DNA from: Microbacterium suaedae
GTDB lineage: Bacteria; Actinomycetota; Actinomycetes; Actinomycetales; Microbacteriaceae
Length of the DNA stretch: 64,000 bases
Direction: 5' to 3'
Assembly: GCF_003254645.1 (NCBI RefSeq)
Contig: NZ_PNFD01000001.1
Location: 1,054,001-1,118,000, forward strand
This document shows, one piece after another, positions 45,180-53,841 of this stretch. How positions within the stretch are numbered: the stretch's first letter is position 1; the number at the start of each line of letters is the position of its first letter. A program made the translations under genes and the position numbers. The notes beneath the pieces are model-generated. The model was not told the origin of the DNA. It ran no database searches and saw only the letters and a program-made list of their open reading frames with translations.

Positions 45180-45231
45180 CATTTCTGGCACATCCCCGCG
45201 GCGGAATTCGTGCAGGGACGTGCCAGAAATG
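45180..45231. repeat. Family D hairpin, copy D1, after the MalG-like gene
   Basis: Arms CATTTCTGGCAC (45180-45191) and its perfect complement (45220-45231), 28-nt loop. It lies 17 bp after the MalG-like stop and probably terminates the maltose operon. The TTTCTGG core is shared with copy D2. Confidence 0.75.
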
Positions 45232-45248
45232 AGGGGTTGGGGGGCGGG

Positions 45249-46133
45249 CTACTTCACCGCGCCCGCGGTCAGGCCACCCACGATGTACTTCTGCAGGAAG
45301 AGGAACAGGGCGACGACGGGGATCGCCGCCATCACCGCCCCGGCGCTGAACGCGCTCCAGTCGGCGTAGCGCGGATTCGACACGAGCTTCGTCAGCCCGA
45401 CGGCGAGCGTCTGCACATCGGAGTCGATCAGCACGACCGATGCGACGACGAACTCGTTGACGGACGTGATGAAGCTCAGCAGCGCGACGACCGCGAGGAT
45501 CGGCGTCACGAGCGGCAGCACGATCGTGAAGAACACGCGCACATGGCTCGCACCGTCGATGCGGGCGGCCTCATCGATCGACTGCGGGATCGTGTTGAAG
45601 AACCCGTACATGAGGTACGTGTTCACGCCGAGAGCTCCGCCAAGGTAGACGAGGATGAGCCCGATGCGGCTGTTGAGGCCGATGGCGGGGAACCACTCGC
45701 CGAGCGCGCTCAGCAGGAGGAAGATCGCGACGACCGCGAGCAGCTGCGGGAACATCTGCACGACGACGATCGAGATGAGCCCGGCGCGGCGACCGGCGAA
45801 TCGCATGCGCGAGAAGGCATACGCGGCGAGCGCTCCGAGGAACACCGTGAGGATCGCGGTGAGGCCCGAGATCAGCAGGGTGTTGCCGAACCAGGCGAGG
45901 AACGGCGCCTGCGGGTCGTTCAGCATGCGCGCATAGCTGTCGAAGCCGATCGCGGAGAACAGCGCATTGGAGCCCGTGAGGGTGCCCTGCGGGTTGAGCG
46001 AGCTCGAGATGACGAACACGATCGGCAGCATCGCGACGACGAGCACGGCGATCCCGGCGACGTGGCGCCACCCGGTATCGGCGAACCAGCGGCCGAGGCC
46101 GCGACGGCGGCGCGTGGGAGTGGAGGTGGACAT
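45249..46133 (-). CDS. Carbohydrate ABC transporter permease, MalG type
   Basis: A 294-residue CUT1 permease with six helices. The ATPase-docking EAA motif is 'EAARIDGASHVRVFFTIVLPLVTPI'. 'TGSNALFSAIGFDSYARMLNDPQAPFLAWFGNTLLIS' is the typical periplasmic segment after helix 1. It ends '...LQKYIVGGLTAGAVK', the canonical MalG C-terminus (GGLTAGAVKG). Its ATG shares one base with the MalF stop (TGATG), so the pair is coupled. It forms a heterodimer with the MalF protein. No ATPase gene is in the operon. Confidence 0.93.
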   Translation of the reverse strand: MSTSTPTRRRRGLGRWFADTGWRHVAGIAVLVVAMLPIVFVISSSLNPQGTLTGSNALFSAIGFDSYARMLNDPQAPFLAWFGNTLLISGLTAILTVFLGALAAYAFSRMRFAGRRAGLISIVVVQMFPQLLAVVAIFLLLSALGEWFPAIGLNSRIGLILVYLGGALGVNTYLMYGFFNTIPQSIDEAARIDGASHVRVFFTIVLPLVTPILAVVALLSFITSVNEFVVASVVLIDSDVQTLAVGLTKLVSNPRYADWSAFSAGAVMAAIPVVALFLFLQKYIVGGLTAGAVK

Positions 46134-47746
46134 CAGTTCAGCTCCTCGAGCGACTTAGTGCGTCGGAACGCGATCACCGAGATAACCGCGACGATGACGA
46201 AGATGATGATCGTGTAGGCGCTCGCGAGCCCGTAGTCGCGGGTCTGCCCGGTGAAGGCGACCTTGTAGACCATCGAGATGAGGATGTCGGTGTGCCCGAC
46301 CGGGATCGCCGCGGAGGAGTCACGCGGACCGCCGTCCGTGAGCATGTAGACGATGTTGAAGTTGTTGAAGTTGAACGCGAACGAAGAGATCAGCAGCGGC
46401 GCGATGCTCACGAGCAGCAGCGGCAGCTTGATGAGCCGGAACACCTCCCACGGCTTCGCGCCGTCGACGGTCGCGGCCTCCTGCAGCTCGTCGGGGATCG
46501 ACTGAAGCGCCCCGGTGCACACGAGGAACATGTAGGGGAAGCCGAGCCAGATGTTGACGATCAGCACCGACAGCTTCGCCATCCACGGATCCGTCAGCCA
46601 CGGGATCGACGCGCCGCCGAAGATCACCTGGTTCAGGAATCCGAAGCTCTGGTTCATCATGCCGGCCCAGACAAGCGCAGACAGGAACGAGGGGATCGCG
46701 TACGGCAGGATCAGCAGCGAGCGGTAGATGCGGCGTCCGCGCATACGCCGGTTGTTGAAGGTGATCGCGAGGAAGAGGCCGATCGCGAACGTCACGGCGA
46801 CCGTGATGAGCGCGAAGGCGAAGGTCCACAGCGTGACGTAGACGAGCGGGCCCGCCAGGCGCTGATCCGTGACCGCTTTCGCGAAGTTGTCGAAGCCGAC
46901 GGCGACCTTCCAGCCGGGGAGGAGTTCCTCCCCCGCGTCAGAGGTGAAGGCGCCCGTGCCGATGTCGCGATACACGACGCCCGTGGACGTGTCGGTGATG
47001 GAGCCCGCCGCCTCGTCGTATTCGATGCTCGAGACGTACCGGTACGCGGACTGACCGTCCGGCGTACGCAGAGCGCCGTCGTTCGGATCCGCCGAGAACG
47101 GCACCGCGAGCTCCGTCACCTCCCCCTGGCGCTCGAGCACGTCGGCGAACTGCAGGGTCTCCCAACCGGGTGCTTCGACGGCGGTGCCGCCGTCGAAGAC
47201 GGCATCGGGAACGGTTTCGAGGGGATCCTCCGCGGTGCCAAGCAGCGCTTCTCCGCTCGCAGACGTGACAAGGAGGCCGAGCTCATCGCCGGATTCGACC
47301 ACCGAGACCGGGTAGACCGGCGAGTCGGGAACGCGGGCGAGCGCCGACGCCGTCAGAGCCGAGACCGCCTGTTCCTTGGATCCGTTGTGCCCGGTTCCGT
47401 AGTTCGTGAACCCGACATAGCCCGTGTACAGGAGGACGAAGACCTGGAAGACGGCGAGGAAGAGGACGCCGGGCGTGAGGTACTTCGCCGGCAGCCGGCG
47501 CCGCGAGAAGTAGATCCAGTTCACGAGCGCCGCGACGGCGACGACGATCGCGACCATGCCCCACTCGGCGAAGGAGGCGAGGACGAGGACCGCGTAGACG
47601 GCGATCGCGTCGACGATGCCCAGCAGGACGAGCTTGACGACGAGCGACCGCAGGCTTCCCCCGGCTTCGTCGGCGATGCCCTGGGCGGTCTGCAGACGCC
47701 GGGCACGCCGCCCGTCCGTGGTGACCCGTTCGGTCTCGGTAATCAT
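46133..47746 (-). CDS. Carbohydrate ABC transporter permease, MalF type with large exposed insertion
   Basis: A 537-residue CUT1 permease. Three N-terminal helices (about 32-115) precede a long extracytoplasmic region (about 120-275), comparable to the P2 loop of E. coli MalF. This separates it from the usual 300-residue MalF homologues of Gram-positives. The remaining helices carry the EAA loop 'EAATVDGAKPWEVFRLIKLPLL'. The loop would contact the binding protein. It is preceded by the MalE-like gene, with hairpin D2 between. Maltose/maltodextrin specificity is inferred from size, order and the neighbouring glucosidase. Confidence 0.93.
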   Translation of the reverse strand: MITETERVTTDGRRARRLQTAQGIADEAGGSLRSLVVKLVLLGIVDAIAVYAVLVLASFAEWGMVAIVVAVAALVNWIYFSRRRLPAKYLTPGVLFLAVFQVFVLLYTGYVGFTNYGTGHNGSKEQAVSALTASALARVPDSPVYPVSVVESGDELGLLVTSASGEALLGTAEDPLETVPDAVFDGGTAVEAPGWETLQFADVLERQGEVTELAVPFSADPNDGALRTPDGQSAYRYVSSIEYDEAAGSITDTSTGVVYRDIGTGAFTSDAGEELLPGWKVAVGFDNFAKAVTDQRLAGPLVYVTLWTFAFALITVAVTFAIGLFLAITFNNRRMRGRRIYRSLLILPYAIPSFLSALVWAGMMNQSFGFLNQVIFGGASIPWLTDPWMAKLSVLIVNIWLGFPYMFLVCTGALQSIPDELQEAATVDGAKPWEVFRLIKLPLLLVSIAPLLISSFAFNFNNFNIVYMLTDGGPRDSSAAIPVGHTDILISMVYKVAFTGQTRDYGLASAYTIIIFVIVAVISVIAFRRTKSLEELN

Positions 47747-47767
47747 GTCTCTCCTCAGATCCGCGAA

Positions 47768-47823
47768 GGGTCGCCAGAAAGTGCCAGTCGCGGTGCTCGC
47801 ACACCCGCACTTTCTGGCGACCC
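47768..47823. repeat. Family D hairpin, copy D2, between malE-like and malF-like genes
   Basis: Arm GGGTCGCCAGAAAGTGC (47768-47784) pairs perfectly with 47807-47823 (17 bp). It lies 13 bp after the binding-protein stop inside the operon. Such intercistronic hairpins commonly protect or attenuate mRNA so that binding protein exceeds permease. Confidence 0.8.
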
Positions 47824-47836
47824 ATCGGTTGGGGTG

Positions 47837-49072
47837 TCAGCCGATCGCGCCCTCGACGTCGCTCGTGAGCTTCTGCCAGCGCTCGACGGGATCCGCGCCA
47901 TTGATGATCTCGGCTTCGGCAACGCCCCAGAACTCCCACACGGCTCCCATCTCGGGGATCGCGGGCATCGGGACCGCCTCGGCGCCGACCTCGGCGAATC
48001 CGGCGATGATCTCGTCGTTCGACGCGGTCTCGGCAGCCGCCGAGAGCGCCGGGAGCACGCTGCCTGCTTCGAAGAGCGACAGCTGCGCCTCCTCGGATCC
48101 GAGGAAGTTGACCAGGAAGTCGGTCGCGGCGATCTTGTTCTCGGACTCAGACGAGAGGAAGAAGCCCTTCACGCCAGCGAACGGCGAGGCGACCTCACCT
48201 GTCGGGCTCGGCACGGGGTCGATCGCGACGTCGATGCCGGCATCAAGCGCGCCCCCGACGTTCCACGGGCCCGTCAGCCAGAACGCGGCGGTGCCGTCGA
48301 GGAACGATTGCTTGGCGATGTCGCCGTCGATGTCGGTGTTGAGCGCGCCCGTGCCGTTCTTGCCCTGCTCGGCGAGCCACGCCGCGAAGTCCTCGCCCTC
48401 GCCGATCCGCAGATCGGTCGCGTCGTATCCGGCGTCGGTCGTGCCGAACACCGGAGCGCCGAAGGCGGTCTGGAACGGGTAGAGGTGGTACGGGTTGCCC
48501 TCGGCGCCCTGCTCGACGACGAACGGGTGGTCGAGGCCCGCGTCGGTCCCCTTCTGGATCATGTCGTCGAAGCTCGTCGCGGGCTCGGGAACGAGCTCGG
48601 CGTTGCGCAGGACGGCGATGTTCTCGACCGCATACGGGAGCATGTAGACATTGCCGTCGTACGTGGAGGCGTCGATCGCGACCTCGAGGTAGTCGCCGGC
48701 CGAGTCGCCGAGCTCCAGCGGCGCGACGACGCCGTTGGTCGACAGCTCGCCGAGCCAGTCGTGCGCCCCCATCGTGATGTCGGGGCCCTCGCCCGTCGGC
48801 ACCTGCTGGATGAAGTCATCCTTGATGTCGGCGGTGTCCTTGCCGACGAGGTCGATCGCGACGCCGGTCTCGTCGGTGTACGCCTCGGCCGCGACCTGAA
48901 CGGCATCCAGGCGCTCGGCGTCGACCCACACGGTGAGGCTCGTGCTGGCCTCGTCGTCTCCCGCGTTCTGGTCGTCGCTTCCCGCGTCATCGCTCCCCGC
49001 GCAGCCCGCGAGACCGAGGGTCGTCGCGAGGGCGAGGGCCGCGAACGCGCGGCCCGTCTTGTTCACCGTCAT
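47837..49072 (-). CDS. Maltose/maltodextrin-type ABC substrate-binding lipoprotein
   Basis: A 411-residue binding protein of the MalE class. The signal peptide ends in LGLAGC (Cys22), followed by an Asp/Ser-rich linker. 'SLTVWVDAERLDAVQVAAEAYTDETGVAIDLVGKD' opens lobe 1, and 'FIQQVPTGEGPDITMGAHDWLGELSTNGVVAPLEL' and 'YMLPYAVENIAVLRNAELVPEPATSFDDMI' are close to MalE motifs. 'FLDGTAAFWLTGPWNVGGALDAG' has the aromatic residues that stack on glucose units. ATG 49072 is chosen because the signal peptide begins there. It heads the minus-strand malEFG-like operon, divergent from the glucosidase. Confidence 0.94.
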   Translation of the reverse strand: MTVNKTGRAFAALALATTLGLAGCAGSDDAGSDDQNAGDDEASTSLTVWVDAERLDAVQVAAEAYTDETGVAIDLVGKDTADIKDDFIQQVPTGEGPDITMGAHDWLGELSTNGVVAPLELGDSAGDYLEVAIDASTYDGNVYMLPYAVENIAVLRNAELVPEPATSFDDMIQKGTDAGLDHPFVVEQGAEGNPYHLYPFQTAFGAPVFGTTDAGYDATDLRIGEGEDFAAWLAEQGKNGTGALNTDIDGDIAKQSFLDGTAAFWLTGPWNVGGALDAGIDVAIDPVPSPTGEVASPFAGVKGFFLSSESENKIAATDFLVNFLGSEEAQLSLFEAGSVLPALSAAAETASNDEIIAGFAEVGAEAVPMPAIPEMGAVWEFWGVAEAEIINGADPVERWQKLTSDVEGAIG

Positions 49073-49111
49073 CGGTGTGCCCTTTCGTTGTGCCCGGCAG
49101 CTCCGCCGGAC

Positions 49112-49126
49112 TGCAAGCGTTTCCAG
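49112..49126 (-). promoter_or_regulatory. LacI-type operator TGCAAGCGTTTCCAG of the malE-like operon
   Basis: A dyad centred on AAGCGTTT, 40 bp upstream of the malE-like start. It shares its first 14 bases with the site at 49211, so one regulator should control both divergent units; the LacI gene at 51025 is the nearest candidate. Confidence 0.75.
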
Positions 49127-49210
49127 TCCAAGCAACGAGATCCTGTCGCCAGAGTGGCGGACGAGTGGACCCGGTCGCGAAAATCAAGCATGCATGACCG
49201 ATTCGCGGTT

Positions 49211-49225
49211 TGCAAGCGTTTCCAA
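49211..49225 (+). promoter_or_regulatory. LacI-type operator TGCAAGCGTTTCCAA of the glucosidase gene
   Basis: This site lies 32 bp before the glucosidase ATG. A TTTCCA inside it, 18 bp before TACGCT (49243-49248), makes a plausible promoter with transcription starting close to the ATG. Repressor bound here would cover the -35. Confidence 0.72.
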
Positions 49226-49256
49226 TTCTGTGATCCGCCCGTTACGCTTGACGGCT

Positions 49257-50891
49257 ATGACCAGCGAATGGTGGCGCTCCGCCGTGATCTATCAGATCTA
49301 TCCGCGCTCGTTCGGCGATGCCTCCGGGGACGGCGTCGGCGATCTGCCGGGCATCACCCGACGCCTCGCCTCGCTCAGCGAGCTCGGCGTTGACGTCGTG
49401 TGGCTTTCGCCGTTCATGACGTCCCCGCAGAAGGACGCCGGGTACGACGTCGCCGACTACTGCGACGTCGATCCGCTCTTCGGCACGCTCGACGACTTCG
49501 ACACGATGCTCGCCCGGGCCCACGAGCTCGGGCTGCGCGTCATCGTCGACCTCGTTCCCAATCACTCGTCTGACCAGCACGTCTGGTTCCAGGAAGCCCT
49601 CGCGGCGGATCCCGGCAGCCGCGCGCGCAGCCGATACATGTTCCGCGACGGCAAGGGCGACGACGGATCCGAGCCGCCCAACAACTGGCAGTCGATCTTC
49701 GGCGGCCCCGCGTGGAAGCGCGTCACCGAGAGCGACGGCTCACCGGGTCAGTGGTACCTCCACCTCTTCGACGAATCGCAGCCCGACTTCGACTGGGCGA
49801 GCGAAGACGTCCAGGAGGAGTTCCGCAGGATCCTGCGTTTCTGGCTCGACCGCGGCGTCGACGGCTTCCGCGTCGACGTGGCGCACGGCCTCGTCAAGCA
49901 CGACGAACTCCCCGACTACACGCCGCCGGAGGATGCCGACTCGATGGGAGGCATCGAGCCTGTCCCCTACTGGGGCCAGGAGGGCGTGCACGAGGTGTAT
50001 CGCGACTGGAGGAAGCTGCTCGAGTCGTACGACGGCGAGCGCGTGCTGTGTGCCGAAGCATGGATGCCGACGGTCGACGAGATCGCCCTCTGGGTGCGAC
50101 CCGACGAGATGCACCAGGCATTCAACTTCGAGTACGTCATGAGCGAGTGGGATCCGGCCGTTCTCCGCCGCGTCATCACCGAGTCGCTCCGCGCCTTCCA
50201 CGGGGTGGGAGCGCCCGCGACGTGGGTGCTGTCAAACCACGATGTGATCCGGCACGCGACGCGACTGTCCCTCGCATCCGACTTCCCGCAGGGCCACGGC
50301 ATCGGCCCGAACTCACCGGGCCGCCCCGATCAGGCCGCCGGCCTGCGCCGCGCCCGCGCCGCGACGGCCGTCATGCTCGCGCTGCCGGGATCCGCCTACC
50401 TGTACCAGGGCGAAGAACTGGGGCTTCCCGAGGTCATCGACCTCCCCGACGAGGCCCGCCAGGATCCGACCTGGTTCCGCCTCGAGGGCGAGCGCTACGG
50501 CCGCGACGGCTGTCGCGTACCGATTCCCTGGGAGTCGGACCAGCCCGCGTACGGCTTCAGCGAGACGGGCGAGTCGTGGTTGCCGCAGCCAGACGACTGG
50601 GCGGCGTTCGCACGCGATCAGCAGATCGGCCGCGACGGTTCGACGCTCGAGTTCTACCGACGGCTCCTCCGCCTGCGCCGCGAGCTTGGCGTCGCGACAA
50701 GTGACCTCGAGTGGATCGAGGGCCTGCCGGAGCACACGCTCGCGTTCCGCGCAGGCGACGTCGCGGTCATCGCCAACTTCGGACAGGATCCGGTCGCACT
50801 TCCGGAGGACGCCGAGGTGCTCATCGCGAGCGGCGCGCTCGACGACGGCCGCATCCCGTACGACACGACCGCGTGGGTGCGCGGGGTCTGA
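49257..50891 (+). CDS. GH13 alpha-glucosidase (oligo-1,6-/maltose-cleaving type)
   Basis: A 544-residue glycoside hydrolase family 13 enzyme. 'WWRSAVIYQIYPRSFGDASGDGVGDLPGI' is the canonical start. 'VIVDLVPNHSSDQH' is region I. 'DGFRVDVAHGL' holds the nucleophile Asp207, 'VLCAEAWM' the acid/base Glu267, and 'WVLSNHDVIRH' the third acid Asp329. It lacks a signal peptide, so it cleaves imported maltose or isomalto-oligosaccharides in the cytoplasm. ATG 49257 fits homology and lies just past a TACGCT -10 box. It is divergent from the malEFG-like operon, and the two share operators of the same type. Confidence 0.95.
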   Translation: MTSEWWRSAVIYQIYPRSFGDASGDGVGDLPGITRRLASLSELGVDVVWLSPFMTSPQKDAGYDVADYCDVDPLFGTLDDFDTMLARAHELGLRVIVDLVPNHSSDQHVWFQEALAADPGSRARSRYMFRDGKGDDGSEPPNNWQSIFGGPAWKRVTESDGSPGQWYLHLFDESQPDFDWASEDVQEEFRRILRFWLDRGVDGFRVDVAHGLVKHDELPDYTPPEDADSMGGIEPVPYWGQEGVHEVYRDWRKLLESYDGERVLCAEAWMPTVDEIALWVRPDEMHQAFNFEYVMSEWDPAVLRRVITESLRAFHGVGAPATWVLSNHDVIRHATRLSLASDFPQGHGIGPNSPGRPDQAAGLRRARAATAVMLALPGSAYLYQGEELGLPEVIDLPDEARQDPTWFRLEGERYGRDGCRVPIPWESDQPAYGFSETGESWLPQPDDWAAFARDQQIGRDGSTLEFYRRLLRLRRELGVATSDLEWIEGLPEHTLAFRAGDVAVIANFGQDPVALPEDAEVLIASGALDDGRIPYDTTAWVRGV

Positions 50892-50906
50892 TCCGAACCA
50901 CGTTCA

Positions 50907-50990
50907 TGCACAACGACGCCAATTCTGCGCGCACACCGTCGACACGCCGGTCAGACATCACCCGCGGCACAGAATTGGCGTCGTCGTGCA
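50907..50990. repeat. Family B intergenic hairpin, copy B3
   Basis: Arm TGCACAACGACGCCAATTCT plus G (50907-50927) pairs with 50970-50990 with one mismatch (21-bp stem). It lies 15 bp after the glucosidase stop and before the LacI gene on the same strand. Confidence 0.9.
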
Positions 50991-51024
50991 TCCCTCGACG
51001 ATGTGAGTAGGAGATGATGCGTCT

Positions 51025-52038
51025 GTGAACATCGCCGAGGTCGCCCGCGCCGCGGGCGTGTCGAACGCGACCGTCTCGCGCGCCCTGTCGGGACGCGGAT
51101 CCGTCTCGCCCGCCACGCGTGAGCGCGTCATCGAAGCCGCGAGCGAACTCGGTTACGTCGTCTCCCAGGCCGCATCGACGCTCGCGAGCGGACGCAACCG
51201 CAACGTCGGCCTCGTGCTGCCGTTCCTCGACAAGTGGTTCTTCACGCAGGTGCTCGCAGGCGCGCAGGAGCGCCTCATGCGGGCCGGCTACGACGTGACG
51301 CTCTACAACCTCGAGGGCGACGGCTTCGAGCGGCGTGAGGTGTTCTCGAACTTCCTCCTGCGCCGCCGGGTCGACGCCGTGATCGCCGTGTCGCTCGAGC
51401 TGTCCGAATCCGAGGTGACGCGTCTGCACGCCCTCGGCAAACCACTCGTCGGCGTCGGAGGCCCGATCGAGGGCGTGCGCACCCTCGCGATCGACGATGT
51501 GCGCGCGGCACGGCTCGCGACCGAGCATCTGCTGGGGCTCGGCCACACCCGCATCGCGCACATCGGCGGCGACACCGCGTACGACCTCGACTTCCACCTG
51601 CCGACGAAGAGGCGCCAGGGCTACGAGGAGGCGCTGTCGGCAGCGGGCATCCCCGCGGATCCGTCTCTCGTCGTCGGCGCCGACTTCACCGTGCCAGGCG
51701 GGTACCGCGCCGCGAAGCAGCTGCTCGGAGCACCCGCCGGCACGCGTCCGAGCGCAATATTCGCGGCCTCGGACGAGATGGCGTTCGGCGCGATCCTCGC
51801 CGCGCGCGACCTCGGGCTCGTCGTTCCCCAGGACGTCTCGGTCGCGGGCGTCGACGATCACGACATGGCCGAGTTCTTCGGGCTCACGACCATCGCCCAC
51901 TTCCCGCGTCGTCAGGGCGCGCTCGCGGTCGACGTGCTCATGGCCGAACTCGAGCCGGGCGCGGTGGCGCCCGCCGACACGTCGATGCCGTTCGAGCTCG
52001 TCGTGCGGTCGTCGACGGCGCGCCCGCGGCCGGAATAG
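51025..52038 (+). CDS. LacI-family regulator, probable MalR-type
   Basis: A 337-residue repressor. The head is 'NIAEVARAAGVSNATVSRALSGRGSVSPATRERVIEAASELGYVVSQAASTLASGR'. The effector domain follows ('NVGLVLPFLDKWFFTQVLAGAQERLMRAGYDVTLYNLEGD', 'VPQDVSVAGVDDHDMAEFFGLTTIAHFP'), with features of MalR/CcpA-like maltose regulators in actinobacteria. The start is GTG 51025 after TAGGAG. It sits directly downstream of the glucosidase and most likely binds the AAGCGTTT operators at 49112 and 49211. A hairpin of family B separates it from the glucosidase. Confidence 0.92.
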   Translation: MNIAEVARAAGVSNATVSRALSGRGSVSPATRERVIEAASELGYVVSQAASTLASGRNRNVGLVLPFLDKWFFTQVLAGAQERLMRAGYDVTLYNLEGDGFERREVFSNFLLRRRVDAVIAVSLELSESEVTRLHALGKPLVGVGGPIEGVRTLAIDDVRAARLATEHLLGLGHTRIAHIGGDTAYDLDFHLPTKRRQGYEEALSAAGIPADPSLVVGADFTVPGGYRAAKQLLGAPAGTRPSAIFAASDEMAFGAILAARDLGLVVPQDVSVAGVDDHDMAEFFGLTTIAHFPRRQGALAVDVLMAELEPGAVAPADTSMPFELVVRSSTARPRPE

Positions 52039-52048
52039 GCGGCTCATT

Positions 52049-52107
52049 TCCACAAGTCTTCGTCGAGTCCGCAGCCAATTGCAGCGGACTCGACGAAGAC
52101 TTGTGGA
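52049..52107. repeat. Family C intergenic hairpin, copy C2
   Basis: Arm TCCACAAGTCTTCGTCGAGT plus CCG (52049-52071) pairs perfectly with 52085-52107 (23 bp, extendable by one pair). It lies between two convergent LacI genes and is well placed as a bidirectional terminator. Confidence 0.92.
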
Positions 52108-52117
52108 TTTGCGGGCC

Positions 52118-53134
52118 TCAGCCGACCGTCGACGCGCGTACCGTGAGCCTCGGCGCGAAGACGACCGTCTGGCGCGGAGCGCGAGGGGAGCGGATCCGCG
52201 CGAGCAGCAGCTCGACCGCGCGCCGCCCCATCTCGGCGGCCGGCTGCCTCACCGAGGTGAGGGGGACGGCCGCGACCTCCGCGAGCTGCGTATCGTCGTA
52301 GCCGACGACCGCGATGTCGTCCGGTACACGCACGCCGCCATCGACGAGCGCCCGGACGAGGCCCATCGCGAGGTGGTCGTTCGAGCAGATGATGGCGTCG
52401 GGGCGATCGGCCGGATCCGCTGCGGCGATGCGCGCGCCGAACTCGAGGCCCGAGGCCGGATCCGTACGCGCGAGTCGCTCGCCGGGCATGTCGAGCCCGG
52501 CAGCGGCGAGGGCCTCCCGCGCCCCGGCGCGGCGATCGCGCACCTGCGCGAGCTCGTCACGCTCGCCGAGGAACAGCACGCGGCGACGCCCCGTCGCGAG
52601 GAGGTGCTCCGCGGCGAGCCGTCCGCCCGCGACGTTGTCGAACGATGCCGAGGCGAGCTCACCCGCGTCGTCAATCGCGTCGACGAGGACGACGGGGATC
52701 CCCCGCCCGCGCAGCCGGCTCACCGGCGTGTGGGTGTCACTGAAGGGGGCGACGAGCGCGCCCTCGACCTGCACGCTCTCGAACAGTCCGAGATGATCGC
52801 GCTCCTGCGCCGCGTCGTCGTCGCTGTTCGCCGCGAGCACGCGCATGCCGGCATCCGAGGCGGCGTCCTCGGCGCCGGCGATAAGCGCACCGAAGAACGG
52901 GTTGGCGATGTTGATGACGGTCATGCCGATGAGCCCGCTGCGGCCCTGCCGCAGCTGCCGCGCCGCGGGCATGGGCGCGTATCCGAGGGTGTCGACCGAG
53001 GCGCGGACGCGCTGCCGCAGCGTCTCACTGACCTGCTCGGGCCGGTTGAGCGCATTCGAGACCGACGCGATCGAAACGCCCGCGTGCTCGGCGACATCGC
53101 GGATCCCGACGCGCTTCAGGGCCGGGCCACCCAT
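52118..53134 (-). CDS. LacI-family regulator of the pectin-type cluster
   Basis: A 338-residue repressor with head 'VGIRDVAEHAGVSIASVSNALNRPEQVSETLRQRVRASVDTLGYAPMPAARQLRQGRSGLIG'. The ligand domain follows ('MTVINIANPFFGALIAGAEDAASDAGMRVLAANSDDDAAQERDHL', 'VPDDIAVVGYDDTQLAEVAAVPLTSVRQP'). ATG 53134 shares one base with the acetylesterase stop (TGATG). Among regulators here it is best placed to bind the GGCAAGCGCTTTCCC sites in front of the transporter and catabolic genes that follow. That assignment is inferred; the effector is presumably an oligosaccharide product. Confidence 0.92.
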   Translation of the reverse strand: MGGPALKRVGIRDVAEHAGVSIASVSNALNRPEQVSETLRQRVRASVDTLGYAPMPAARQLRQGRSGLIGMTVINIANPFFGALIAGAEDAASDAGMRVLAANSDDDAAQERDHLGLFESVQVEGALVAPFSDTHTPVSRLRGRGIPVVLVDAIDDAGELASASFDNVAGGRLAAEHLLATGRRRVLFLGERDELAQVRDRRAGAREALAAAGLDMPGERLARTDPASGLEFGARIAAADPADRPDAIICSNDHLAMGLVRALVDGGVRVPDDIAVVGYDDTQLAEVAAVPLTSVRQPAAEMGRRAVELLLARIRSPRAPRQTVVFAPRLTVRASTVG

Positions 53135-53805
53135 CAGTGCACCAGTTCGCTTCCGCGCGCCGGCGCGTCCCCGTCGAGCCGAGCGATCCCGCGCAGCTGG
53201 CGCCCGACGTACGCCGCGATCCGCCGGGCGCCGCGTTCGTGGAAATGGGTGTCGTCGGTGAGACCCTCGGGCCAGTGCGGATGGGTGCCGGGTGCGAAGT
53301 GGCTGAGCAGCAGGGCGGATCCTTCGGGCCCCTCATCCTCATAGAGCCACGTCGTGAAGGCGGTGAGATCGATGAGGGGCGCGGCCAGCTCCTCCGCAAG
53401 ATCGCGCACGGCGTTCGGATAGTCCCCGTGTGTCGGCGTCACGCGGTCGCCGTCGAACCAGCGACGCTCGCACGACGTGCACAGGACGGCCGTTGCCCCG
53501 CGCTCTCGCACCTCTCCGACCATGCGTGCGAGACGGTCGGTGTATCCGCCGCGCGCGTCGAGCAGGGCGGGATCCTTCTGGTCGTTGTGCCCGAACTGGA
53601 TCACGACGGTGTCGCCGGCCTCGACCTCGCCGATCAGCTCGTCCCACGACGCGGCGAGGAACGACTCGGTCGTCGCGCCGCCGAAGGCGAGATTGCGCAC
53701 GGGCGCGTCGACATGGGGAGCGAGATGCGACCCCCACCCCGACATGGGGTGCTCCTCGGGCGGGCACGCCGCGACAGTCGAGTCTCCGGCCAGGTGGTAC
53801 GTCAT
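53134..53805 (-). CDS. SGNH/GDSL hydrolase, rhamnogalacturonan acetylesterase-like (CE12)
   Basis: A 223-residue SGNH hydrolase. The nucleophile is Ser9 in 'YHLAGDSTVAAC'. 'NLAFGGATTESF' is the Gly block. 'VVIQFGHNDQKD' is the Asn block, with the QFGHND form found in CE12 acetylesterases. 'DDTHFHERGARRIA' carries the catalytic Asp-x-x-His. CE12 enzymes deacetylate rhamnogalacturonan or xylan fragments. There is no signal peptide, so it would act on imported oligosaccharides. Its stop overlaps the LacI start, forming a two-gene minus-strand unit. Confidence 0.9.
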   Translation of the reverse strand: MTYHLAGDSTVAACPPEEHPMSGWGSHLAPHVDAPVRNLAFGGATTESFLAASWDELIGEVEAGDTVVIQFGHNDQKDPALLDARGGYTDRLARMVGEVRERGATAVLCTSCERRWFDGDRVTPTHGDYPNAVRDLAEELAAPLIDLTAFTTWLYEDEGPEGSALLLSHFAPGTHPHWPEGLTDDTHFHERGARRIAAYVGRQLRGIARLDGDAPARGSELVH

Positions 53806-53841
53806 CGTCTCCCTCTCATCGTCGAGTCGCCGCGCCGCAAG

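Noticed and set aside
46292..49393. 1033-codon plus-strand frame opposite the malF- and malE-like genes
   Set aside because: A composition shadow of two clear transporter genes.
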